From Alphaproteobacteria bacterium (GTDB lineage: Bacteria; Pseudomonadota; Alphaproteobacteria; Rhizobiales; Devosiaceae): a stretch of DNA of 20,422 nt. The notes beneath the pieces are model-generated. The model did not search any database and was not told the origin of the DNA. It was given only the letters and a program-made list of their open reading frames with translations. Position numbers and translations under genes: made by a program. Each line of letters begins with the position of its first letter. Positions within the stretch are counted from its first letter, which is position 1. The stretch spans positions 1 to 20,422 of the forward strand of contig JAJRRJ010000145.1 of NCBI GenBank assembly GCA_024279575.1, in the 5' to 3' direction. This document shows, piece after piece, positions 14,010 to 20,422 of the stretch.

Positions 14010-15279
14010 GCTCAGGACCATCCGCGCGCCCTGTCAAAGCCAGACGAAGGGGCATAAACAGCTGCTTTCCCTTGCGCCCGGTTTTTTCCTTGATTGCGCC
14101 GGTCCAGAGTTTCCAGGTTTTTTCGTCCCAGGGCTCATTTGGCAGAAGGGTCACGGCCTGGTTGATAAACTCGCGATCTTCCTCGGCAATGACCGGCGTT
14201 AAAGGCCCCTTTATCAAAGGCAGCCAATCTGCAATCTGTGGAAGCCGGGTGATATTATCACGCAAGGCCAGCCACTCCGCCTCGCTGGCAACTCCCAGTT
14301 TCTCAAGTGCAGGTTTTAGTTTTTCATAATCTGCCTGATGGAGGATACGCGCATTTAGCGCTTCCAGTTCTGCCGGGTCAAAACGGGCTGCCCCATGGGA
14401 AATCATGGAAAAATCCAGTTTTTCCGCCAGGTCTTTCAGATTATCATGGGGCTCCACCGGCAGGCTGGTTCCGGTCAGCACAGCCATCAGCGCAACCGAC
14501 ATTGGCTCAAATCCATCTGCACGCAAGTCAGCAAGGGAAAGCGAACCCAACCGCTTGGACAACCCTTTTCCGTGTGCGTCCGTTAGCAGGTTATGGTGCG
14601 CAAAAACCGGTGCCTTTGCGCCAAGGGCTTCAAATATTTCGACCTGCACACCGGAGTTGGAAATATGATCTTCGCCGCGAATGATATGGGTGATTTCCAT
14701 ATCAATATCATCAACAACCGAGGGCAAAGTATAAAGGTAAGAACCATCACCACGGATAAGAACCGGATCGGACATGGAGGCCGTATTTACGGTTTGCTCC
14801 CCGCGCACCAGATCGGCGAACAATACCGGGTCGCCCTTGAGTTTGAAGCGCCAATGAGGTTTGCGCCCCTCTTTTTCATAAGCTTCAACCTGTTGTGCGG
14901 TCAAATCCAATGCCGCGCGGTCATAAATGGGGGGGCGACCCATGGCGCGCGCGCGGGCACGACGCCGGTCCAGTTCATCTGACGTTTCAAAACAGGGATA
15001 AAGCCGGCCATCAGCGATCAAGCGATCCCTTGCTGTATCATAAAGCCCGATACGGTCGGACTGGCGCGCCTCAATGTCAGGGGTAATTCCAAGCCATGCC
15101 AGATCTTTTGAAATCGCATCGGCAAACTCTACGGTGGAGCGCTCTTTGTCGGTATCATCATAGCGCAGCACAAATTCGCCGCCGCTGGATTTTGCAAAAA
15201 TCCAGTTAAACAGCGCCGGGCGTGCATTGCCGATGTGTAATAGACCAGTTGGGGATGGGGCGAAGCGAACGCGGGTCAT
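13954..15279 (-). CDS. gltX: Glutamyl-tRNA synthetase
   Basis: The 441-residue protein is a class I synthetase charging tRNA-Glu. It opens with TRVRFAPSPTGLLHIGNARPALFNW, with the HIGH-equivalent HIGN at 15-18. FVLRYDDTDKERS and HIIRGEDHISN follow, and the KMSKS-equivalent loop is GLSKR (239-243). The C-terminal anticodon-binding region ends in LLPLIGRKGCLDRL, matching the family's usual end, so the gene is complete. It is shorter than the roughly 470-residue forms. Many alphaproteobacteria have two GluRS genes, and one may charge tRNA-Gln for later amidation; this copy resembles the second type, but that is not certain. Its ATG overlaps the nadE stop (ATGA), so the two are probably cotranscribed and coupled. 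The 3' end overlaps the opposing DUF2865 gene. Confidence 0.94.
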   Translation of the reverse strand: MTRVRFAPSPTGLLHIGNARPALFNWIFAKSSGGEFVLRYDDTDKERSTVEFADAISKDLAWLGITPDIEARQSDRIGLYDTARDRLIADGRLYPCFETSDELDRRRARARAMGRPPIYDRAALDLTAQQVEAYEKEGRKPHWRFKLKGDPVLFADLVRGEQTVNTASMSDPVLIRGDGSYLYTLPSVVDDIDMEITHIIRGEDHISNSGVQVEIFEALGAKAPVFAHHNLLTDAHGKGLSKRLGSLSLADLRADGFEPMSVALMAVLTGTSLPVEPHDNLKDLAEKLDFSMISHGAARFDPAELEALNARILHQADYEKLKPALEKLGVASEAEWLALRDNITRLPQIADWLPLIKGPLTPVIAEEDREFINQAVTLLPNEPWDEKTWKLWTGAIKEKTGRKGKQLFMPLRLALTGRADGPELKSLLPLIGRKGCLDRLS

Positions 15280-16952
15280 GAATTTTCCAAACTCGATTTA
15301 TCTCTGTAACCATTAGTGATGGGATATTTACGGCCAATCCCAAACGCCTTTTTCGTCAATTTGACCCCGGGAGCTGCCTGTTTGCGTTTGTGTTCTGCCA
15401 CATAAATCAGCCATTCGATCCGTTTAACAAGGTCACGGTCAAACCCCTGCTGTTCAATTTCAGCGACGGATAACTCATCTTCCACCAGCCCTTTGATAAT
15501 GGCATCAAGCACGGGATAGGGGGGCAAACTGTCCTGATCCTTTTGATCCGGGCGCAATTCAGCGCTGGGAGCTTTGTCAATTATGGATTGGGGAATGACC
15601 ATGCCTGAATTGCCCAGACAATCCCCCGGCATATGTGAATTGCGCCAGTCAGCCAAATGGTAGCACTGCATTTTAAGCAGGTCTTTAACCGGATTAAATC
15701 CCCCGTTCATATCCCCGTAAATTGTTGCATACCCCACCGCCATTTCAGATTTATTGCCTGTTGTGAGCAGCATTGAGCCAAGTTTATTGGAAACAGCCAT
15801 CAGGATCACGCCGCGCATGCGGGATTGAATGTTTTCTTCGGTGACATCCGATTCAAGGCCAGAAAAAATTTCAGACAGGTCACCATTAACCGCTTCAACC
15901 GGATCACTAATTGGAACAATATCATAACGAATACCCAGACGCGTTGCGCACTCTTTGGCATCGGCAAGGCTCTCTTTAGAGGTATAGCGATAGGGCAGCA
16001 TAATGGCGTGCACATTTTTGGGTCCCAACGCATCAGCCGCCATTGCAGCAACGATGGCTGAGTCAATTCCACCAGACAAACCAAGCACCACCGATTTGAA
16101 ACCGTTTTTATGGATATAGTCGCGCAAACCCAACACACAGGCCCGCCAAGGCGCTTCGTCAATGGAAACCAGGTCTGTATTGGTGCCCTTGATACACGCC
16201 CATTTGCCTGCGACCTTTTCCCAGTCTGAAATCACCAGTTCACATTCAAACGACATACCTTCAAACACCAGTTTGCCATCCGCATCCATACCAAAGCTGG
16301 CACCGTCAAATACCAGCTCGTCCTGCCCGCCAACCTGGTTAAGATATAAAAGGGGTAAGCCGGTTTCTTTTATCCGCGCGCGGACTTCCTTAAAGCGAAT
16401 GCCCTGCTTATCGCGCCAATAGGGAGATCCGTTGGGGCAAAGAAGGATTTCGGCCCCATGCTCTGCGAGCGCGCGACATGCCTCAGGGGCCCAAATATCT
16501 TCACAAATTGGCACACCAACCAAAATTCCTTTTATTTTGAAGGGTTTTGGCGTTGGCCCGGCAGCAAAATAGCGCTTTTCATAAAACACATCATCATTTG
16601 GCAGGCGATGTTTGAAGCGTTTGTCAATAATCTTCCCGCCTTCAATCAAGGCAACCGCATTATAAAGGTGCGAACCCTGGCGCCACAGAGTGGGCATTAA
16701 AATCGAAATTGAAAATTTTTCAGTTTCCCTGGCAAATTGATGCAGAACCTGAATGGCATCCGTTACAAATTGTGGTTTGAACAACAGGTCTTCAGGAAAA
16801 TATCCGGTCAGGAACAATTCAGAAAACATCAGAATATCAGTCCCGGCTGCGTGGGCCTGTTCAACACTTTTCAACGCAAGGGAAAGATTCTCCTCAAGCG
16901 CGCCCACTTTAGGATTGAGCTGGGCCAGCGCGATTTTGAGATGTTTGTTCAA
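15276..16952 (-). CDS. nadE: Glutamine-dependent NAD+ synthetase
   Basis: This enzyme makes NAD+ from nicotinate adenine dinucleotide, ATP and ammonia released from glutamine. The N-terminal nitrilase-type glutaminase has its catalytic triad in SELFLTGY (E45), KHRLPND (K116) and GVPICEDIW (C151). The C-terminal synthetase has the P-loop SGGIDS (294-299), then LLTTGNKSEMAVGY and YGDMNGGFNPVKDL. The frame is open to a GTG at 16988, but a TTG at 16950-16952 has AAGGA ten bases upstream. That start gives NKHLKIALAQLNP and 558 residues, close to the usual length, so I chose it. The stop overlaps the gltX start by four bases. The outer-membrane protein gene upstream ends 94 bases earlier on the same strand; no terminator is seen between them. 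Confidence 0.94.
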   Translation of the reverse strand: MNKHLKIALAQLNPKVGALEENLSLALKSVEQAHAAGTDILMFSELFLTGYFPEDLLFKPQFVTDAIQVLHQFARETEKFSISILMPTLWRQGSHLYNAVALIEGGKIIDKRFKHRLPNDDVFYEKRYFAAGPTPKPFKIKGILVGVPICEDIWAPEACRALAEHGAEILLCPNGSPYWRDKQGIRFKEVRARIKETGLPLLYLNQVGGQDELVFDGASFGMDADGKLVFEGMSFECELVISDWEKVAGKWACIKGTNTDLVSIDEAPWRACVLGLRDYIHKNGFKSVVLGLSGGIDSAIVAAMAADALGPKNVHAIMLPYRYTSKESLADAKECATRLGIRYDIVPISDPVEAVNGDLSEIFSGLESDVTEENIQSRMRGVILMAVSNKLGSMLLTTGNKSEMAVGYATIYGDMNGGFNPVKDLLKMQCYHLADWRNSHMPGDCLGNSGMVIPQSIIDKAPSAELRPDQKDQDSLPPYPVLDAIIKGLVEDELSVAEIEQQGFDRDLVKRIEWLIYVAEHKRKQAAPGVKLTKKAFGIGRKYPITNGYRDKSSLENS

Positions 16953-17046
16953 GAGATGATATTCCTTGCGCCATTTGCGCGGCAACACTTATCGCGCCGC
17001 GCAATTCCGGGCAAGGGGGCAGGCAAAAGAACCCGAACTTATCCGC

Positions 17047-18000
17047 TTAGAAGCTGCCGGTAATTTCTGCTAAAGCTCCCACCCGGAAGAACTCCAGACC
17101 AGAAACATTACCGATATAGTTCTGTTCAGTTGTTGGGGTTGCCACTTCACGGGCGGTAAAGGTCATGGTGGTTTCTCCTGTGAGATACCAGCCACGGGCA
17201 CCAACACGGAAAGTCAGATTGTCGGTGGGATGAAACCCGATCATTGCCTCACCACTGGCCCCATAAAGGCGTCCTTCAATTGTACCTGCTGAACCTTGTG
17301 TAAAAAGATTACCTCCGGAAAGGAAGTCCGGGTAAAACATCGCCCCGTAGGTGCCGTTCAATTGAGCATAGGGGATAACCGCCGCTTCCACATTAAAGTC
17401 GATCTTGTCGCCAAGTTCTGCGCGCAGCGAAAGGCCCAGGCGTAACGCATGGATTTCGGTCATGTTGGTTTCACTGTCCCCGCCTCCGGTGGGAGTGGTA
17501 AACGTGGCGCGACCCATATCAGGATTATCAGTAATGAACTGATAGCCCACAAATCCACCCATTTGAACCTGATCGCCACCAAAGGGCTGCATGCCCAGAT
17601 CAACACCCCCATAACCGATATACCCCCCGGCCATAGTCTGCTCGCCAATCAAGGCGGGCGTGGTATATGTGCCTGTGATCATCGCGGCATAGCCAATGTT
17701 GCCTTTCAGGTAACTGGCAGTGGAATTGTCGTTGATACGAAAATGGGCTTCAAGCAGGTGGGAGGTGTCTGTGGAACTGTAACTGCCGCCAAATGCGGTA
17801 AGTTGGGAGGAACCCATGGAATACCAATAGCGAAGACCCAGTTCAAAATCCAACGGATCAGGTTCGTTGGGAAAACCCCATTCTTCGGGGTATGACCCCC
17901 GCAGCTCATCCGTACCATTCATAAAGTCAGCACTCAGCGCGGTTGCTGTAAAACTCACAACCGCAAGGGCTGCCCCAACAAAGGATGATATGCGACGCAT
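17047..18000 (-). CDS. Outer-membrane beta-barrel protein, function unknown
   Basis: This 317-residue protein has a clear signal peptide (MRR, hydrophobic core, cleavage near residues 23-24 at ALSA). Alternating hydrophobic and polar strands then occur throughout, for example DFELGLRYWYSMG, GYIGYGGVDLGM and LTFRVGARGWYLTGE. It ends in FRVGALAEITGSF, a terminal phenylalanine strand as in substrates of the Bam machinery. The mature start, about residues 24-42 with DELRGSYPEEW, resembles an N-terminal motif in Hyphomicrobiales outer-membrane proteins. Substrate or role is not recognisable; it could be a small porin-like or structural barrel. A good ribosome-binding site, GGAGAG, precedes the ATG. 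A gap of about 200 bases separates it from the upstream DAHP synthase gene, so it probably has its own promoter, though I could not place one firmly. Confidence 0.8.
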   Translation of the reverse strand: MRRISSFVGAALAVVSFTATALSADFMNGTDELRGSYPEEWGFPNEPDPLDFELGLRYWYSMGSSQLTAFGGSYSSTDTSHLLEAHFRINDNSTASYLKGNIGYAAMITGTYTTPALIGEQTMAGGYIGYGGVDLGMQPFGGDQVQMGGFVGYQFITDNPDMGRATFTTPTGGGDSETNMTEIHALRLGLSLRAELGDKIDFNVEAAVIPYAQLNGTYGAMFYPDFLSGGNLFTQGSAGTIEGRLYGASGEAMIGFHPTDNLTFRVGARGWYLTGETTMTFTAREVATPTTEQNYIGNVSGLEFFRVGALAEITGSF

Positions 18001-18146
18001 GGTGGCTCTCCAAAGTAAGCAAATTCAGAAATAACTATTGGAGCGTTTATCCCCTATTAAGGTTAATGTAGTGCTAAACCCTTGTTAAGGTTGTCGAAAG
18101 GAACTCCCTCCAGCCTGGATGGTGCAAACCACCACAAAAGCCACTC

Positions 18147-18166
18147 CTCCCAGATAATATCGGGAG
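18147..18166 (-). terminator. Weak hairpin downstream of DAHP synthase
   Basis: CTCCC (18147-18151) pairs with GGGAG (18162-18166). GAT/ATC extends the stem around an AAT loop with one bulged A. On the minus strand the hairpin comes 34 bases after the DAHP synthase stop. A TTTT occurs only some eight bases later, so the terminator call is tentative. Confidence 0.3.
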
Positions 18167-18199
18167 AAGGGGAAAAGGTTTGTAAGGGGCAAGCGGATC

Positions 18200-19540
18200 C
18201 TAAGGACGCATTTCCTCAGCGACAAGAAAAGCCAGTTCCAGGGCCTGGGAAGCATTCAGGCGCGGGTCGCAATGGGTGTGATAACGATCAGAAAGGCTGG
18301 CTTCGGTGACCGCCGAAACGCCCCCCACACATTCGGTTACATCATCCCCGGTCATTTCAAAATGTACGCCCCCTGCATAGGTCCCCATCTGGCGGTGCAC
18401 TTCAAAGAATGATTTCACTTCGCCCAGAACCTTATCAAATGGGCGCGTTTTATAACCTGAGGACGCTTTGATCGTGTTACCGTGCATGGGATCACAACAC
18501 CAGACAACCGTGCGGCCCGCTTCTTTGACAGTCTCTATCAATTGCGGCAGATAGTCTTTGACTTTATCATCACCGAAACGGGCGATCAGGGTGAGGCGGC
18601 CCGCCTCATCTTGAGGGTTGAGTTTGTCCATCAGCGCCAGCAGATCATCACGGGTCATTGTTGGACCGCATTTAACGCCAATCGGATTTCCAATGCCGGA
18701 AAAATACTCCACATGCGCGCCATCGGGCTGGCGGGTTCGATCGCCAATCCAAAGCATATGCCCGGAGGTGGCATACCAGTCCTTTGAAATAGAATCTTCT
18801 CTGGTAAGCGCCTCTTCATACCCCAGCAACAAAGCCTCATGACTCGTATAAAATCTTGTGCGGCGCAATGCCGGAGTGTTGTCAGAATTGATCCCCATGG
18901 CAGCCATGAAAGAAATGGCATCCTCTATTTTATTGGCTGTTTCCTCGTAACGCGGGGAAATGTTTTCCCCGTCCATAAAACTGGTTGTCCATTCATGCAC
19001 ACGCGCCAGGTCGGCAAAGCCGCCTGATGCAAAGGCGCGCAACAGGTTCAATGTAGCTGCGGACTGTCTGTAGGCCATGACCATACGATGGGGATCCGGC
19101 ACCCGTTGTTCGGCATTAAAATCAATGCCGTTGATAATGTCACCACGGTAGGAGGGAAGCTCAATTTCTCCAATAGTTTCTGTGTCAGCGGAACGGGGTT
19201 TTGCAAACTGCCCTGCGACCCGCCCCACTTTCACCACCGGCTTTGATGCGCCATGGGTCAGCACCACCGCCATTTGTAAAAAGACCTGAAAAAAGTCACG
19301 AATATGATTGGCTTCGTGTTCAGCAAAGCTTTCTGCACAGTCGCCCCCCTGAAGCAAAAATGCCTTTCCGTGGGCCACATCGGCCAAATCACTCAACAAA
19401 CTGCGCGCTTCCCCCGCAAAAACCAGGGGTGGAAATTTTGCCAGTTTTGCTTCGGTGGCTTTTAGGGCTTGGGCATCGGGATAATTTGGAACCTGTAAAA
19501 CAGGTTTTTGACGCCAGGAGTTGGGGGACCAGTTACTCAT
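18200..19540 (-). CDS. Class II 3-deoxy-7-phosphoheptulonate (DAHP) synthase
   Basis: The enzyme joins phosphoenolpyruvate and erythrose 4-phosphate, the first step of the shikimate route to aromatic amino acids. Its 446 residues match the class II (plant and actinobacterial type) family. Motifs are the metal-binding GGDCAESF (65-72, C68), KVGRVAGQFAKPRS (104-117), the SGIGNPIGVKCGPTM region, WCCDPMHGNTI, GVHFEMTGDDVTEC and YHTHCDPRLNASQALELAF. Length and opening (SNWSPNSWRQKPVLQVPNYPD) fit short bacterial class II enzymes, without the extra N-terminal segment of the mycobacterial one. The ATG at 19540 has only a weak ribosome-binding site. It diverges from the VIT1-like gene. Symbols used for this family vary (aroG, aroF, aroH), so none is assigned. 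Confidence 0.96.
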   Translation of the reverse strand: MSNWSPNSWRQKPVLQVPNYPDAQALKATEAKLAKFPPLVFAGEARSLLSDLADVAHGKAFLLQGGDCAESFAEHEANHIRDFFQVFLQMAVVLTHGASKPVVKVGRVAGQFAKPRSADTETIGEIELPSYRGDIINGIDFNAEQRVPDPHRMVMAYRQSAATLNLLRAFASGGFADLARVHEWTTSFMDGENISPRYEETANKIEDAISFMAAMGINSDNTPALRRTRFYTSHEALLLGYEEALTREDSISKDWYATSGHMLWIGDRTRQPDGAHVEYFSGIGNPIGVKCGPTMTRDDLLALMDKLNPQDEAGRLTLIARFGDDKVKDYLPQLIETVKEAGRTVVWCCDPMHGNTIKASSGYKTRPFDKVLGEVKSFFEVHRQMGTYAGGVHFEMTGDDVTECVGGVSAVTEASLSDRYHTHCDPRLNASQALELAFLVAEEMRP

Positions 19541-19687
19541 AATACAAACTCAAACACTTCTTTGTATGGGCCAGGTTGGCTCCAATTCGCATTGGCTTTA
19601 ACAAACTCGCCAGCCTATGCCAAGATGGAACTGCTCCCTCACCCGTTACAGAGTCTTCAGCTTTGCTCCCTTAAATGCAATTTTTCG

Positions 19688-19720
19688 TTCACCTTGCCCC
19701 CCTGCCGCTCTATAAGAGCG
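19688..19720 (+). promoter_or_regulatory. Candidate promoter with palindromic operator for VIT1-like gene
   Basis: TTCACC (19688-19693) and TATAAG (19711-19716) are 17 bases apart. A perfect inverted repeat, CGCTCT-ATA-AGAGCG (19706-19720), is centred on the -10. It could be a repressor site or, in RNA, a short hairpin. It matches no iron-regulator consensus I know (no Irr ICE box or RirA box seen). The remaining 19541-19687 gap shows nothing firm. Confidence 0.42.
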
Positions 19721-19750
19721 AAAAGGACAAAAAAGGAATGGCGGTTAGCA

Positions 19751-20422
19751 ATGGAACATTCTCACGACCCAAAAGATATCGCAGCCCGGCTGGCTGAAGG
19801 GCCAAAGGTCAATTATCTGCGCGACTGGATATATGGGGGTATTGATGGTGCCGTCACCACCTTTGCCATTGTTGCAGGGGTTGTTGGCGCGGACCTGAAT
19901 GCGGGAATTGTTTTGATTTTGGGGGTTGCAAACCTGCTGGCCGATGGGTTTTCCATGGCGGCGTCCAACTATTCAGGCACCAAGGCGGAAATTGATGACT
20001 ATCGCCGGATTGAGCAAATTGAAATTCGCCATATTCGTAATGACCCTGAGGGAGAGCGCGAAGAATTGCGCCAGATTTACCGGGCCAAGGGGTTTGAGGG
20101 GGACGAACTTGAGGCCATGGTCAAACTTTTGTCGGCCCATGAAAAAGTGTGGACGGACACGATGCTAAACGAGGAATACGGCCTTTCCCATGTGCAACGT
20201 TCACCGATGGTTGCTGCGTTGGCAACGTTTGTCGCCTTTATTATTTGCGGGGCTGTTCCGTTGGTGCCGTTTATTCTTGGTATGGAAGCAAGCGCCGTTG
20301 CGGCGGCCTATGCCACCGGCGTTGTGTTTTTTATTATCGGGGCTATGAAATCAAACTGGTCGACGCAAAAATGGTACTTTAGCGGCCTTGAAACCTTCAT
20401 CATCGGCATGGCCGCCGCAGGC
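19751..20422 (+). CDS. VIT1/CCC1-family metal (Fe/Mn) transporter (partial)
   Basis: The first 224 residues of a vacuolar-iron-transporter-type protein are present; the gene runs off the right edge. In eukaryotes this family moves Fe2+ or Mn2+ out of the cytosol in exchange for protons; bacterial members are taken as metal exporters. Helix 1 has YLRDWIYGGIDGAVTTFAIVAG, with the conserved D32. Helix 2 has GVANLLADGFSMAASNYSGTKAE, with M69. A charged cytosolic stretch at about 84-146 with many glutamates (E88, E91, E100, E102, E104) matches the metal-binding helices of VIT1. Helices 3 and 4 are at about 153-177 and 181-200. The ATG has AAGGA 13 bases upstream, rather far. The neighbouring DAHP synthase is divergent and gives no hint. 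Confidence 0.9.
   Translation, partial: MEHSHDPKDIAARLAEGPKVNYLRDWIYGGIDGAVTTFAIVAGVVGADLNAGIVLILGVANLLADGFSMAASNYSGTKAEIDDYRRIEQIEIRHIRNDPEGEREELRQIYRAKGFEGDELEAMVKLLSAHEKVWTDTMLNEEYGLSHVQRSPMVAALATFVAFIICGAVPLVPFILGMEASAVAAAYATGVVFFIIGAMKSNWSTQKWYFSGLETFIIGMAAAG

Noticed and set aside
18057..18088. Three TTAA motifs upstream of the outer-membrane protein gene as a CtrA site
   Set aside because: Spacings are 2 and 18 bases, not the seven required for a CtrA box.
1..20422. Search for CRISPR arrays, tRNA or rRNA genes, insertion sequences, phage genes and defence islands
   Set aside because: No regularly spaced repeats, cloverleaf-like segments, transposase motifs or terminal inverted repeats were seen. 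Nearly all sequence is covered by recognisable chromosomal genes.

Overview
The window reads as a chromosomal segment of an alphaproteobacterium, most likely a Hyphomicrobiales (Rhizobiales) relative of moderate GC content. The best lineage evidence is a DUF2865 protein, a family I know mainly from that order. The GluRS, NadE, CysRS, CimA and class II DAHP synthase also look alphaproteobacterial. No tRNA, rRNA, CRISPR array, insertion sequence or phage gene is visible. Both ends cut a gene: a response regulator on the left and a VIT1/CCC1-type metal transporter on the right.

Layout. (1) Positions 1-1370: a truncated OmpR-type response regulator on the minus strand diverges from a secreted spondin-domain protein carrying an Asp/Met-rich tandem repeat, which ends at a strong intrinsic terminator. 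(2) Positions 1515-6683: a plus-strand drug-efflux operon of PadR-family regulator, periplasmic adaptor and RND permease. A near-palindromic AT-rich site lies on the predicted -10 of its promoter. (3) Positions 6684-8985: a minus-strand unit of ArsR-family repressor and Atm1-type ABC exporter, with a perfect inverted repeat touching its promoter. (4) Positions 9036-12572: a tightly coupled minus-strand cysS - GFA-family gene - cimA operon. (5) Positions 12606-14009: an intergenic region with a CtrA-type box, then the secreted DUF2865 protein. (6) Positions 13954-18000: minus-strand gltX and nadE with overlapping stop and start, preceded by an outer-membrane barrel gene; gltX overlaps the DUF2865 gene tail to tail by 56 nt. 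(7) Positions 18200-20422: class II DAHP synthase on the minus strand, diverging from the VIT1/CCC1-like transporter.

The functional mix is envelope and efflux (RND pump, outer-membrane barrel, spondin and DUF2865 proteins), metal or thiol homeostasis (ArsR-Atm1, VIT1-like transporter, possibly the acidic spondin protein) and core metabolism (Cys and Glu tRNA charging, NAD synthesis, citramalate/isoleucine route, shikimate entry). Gene packing is very tight, with ATGA overlaps, one TAATG overlap and one six-base palindrome serving as both stop codons of a convergent pair. I found no convincing new multi-gene system. The most interesting items are the Asp/Met repeat apparently inserted inside the spondin fold, the CtrA box ahead of the DUF2865 gene, and the three candidate operators overlapping promoters.
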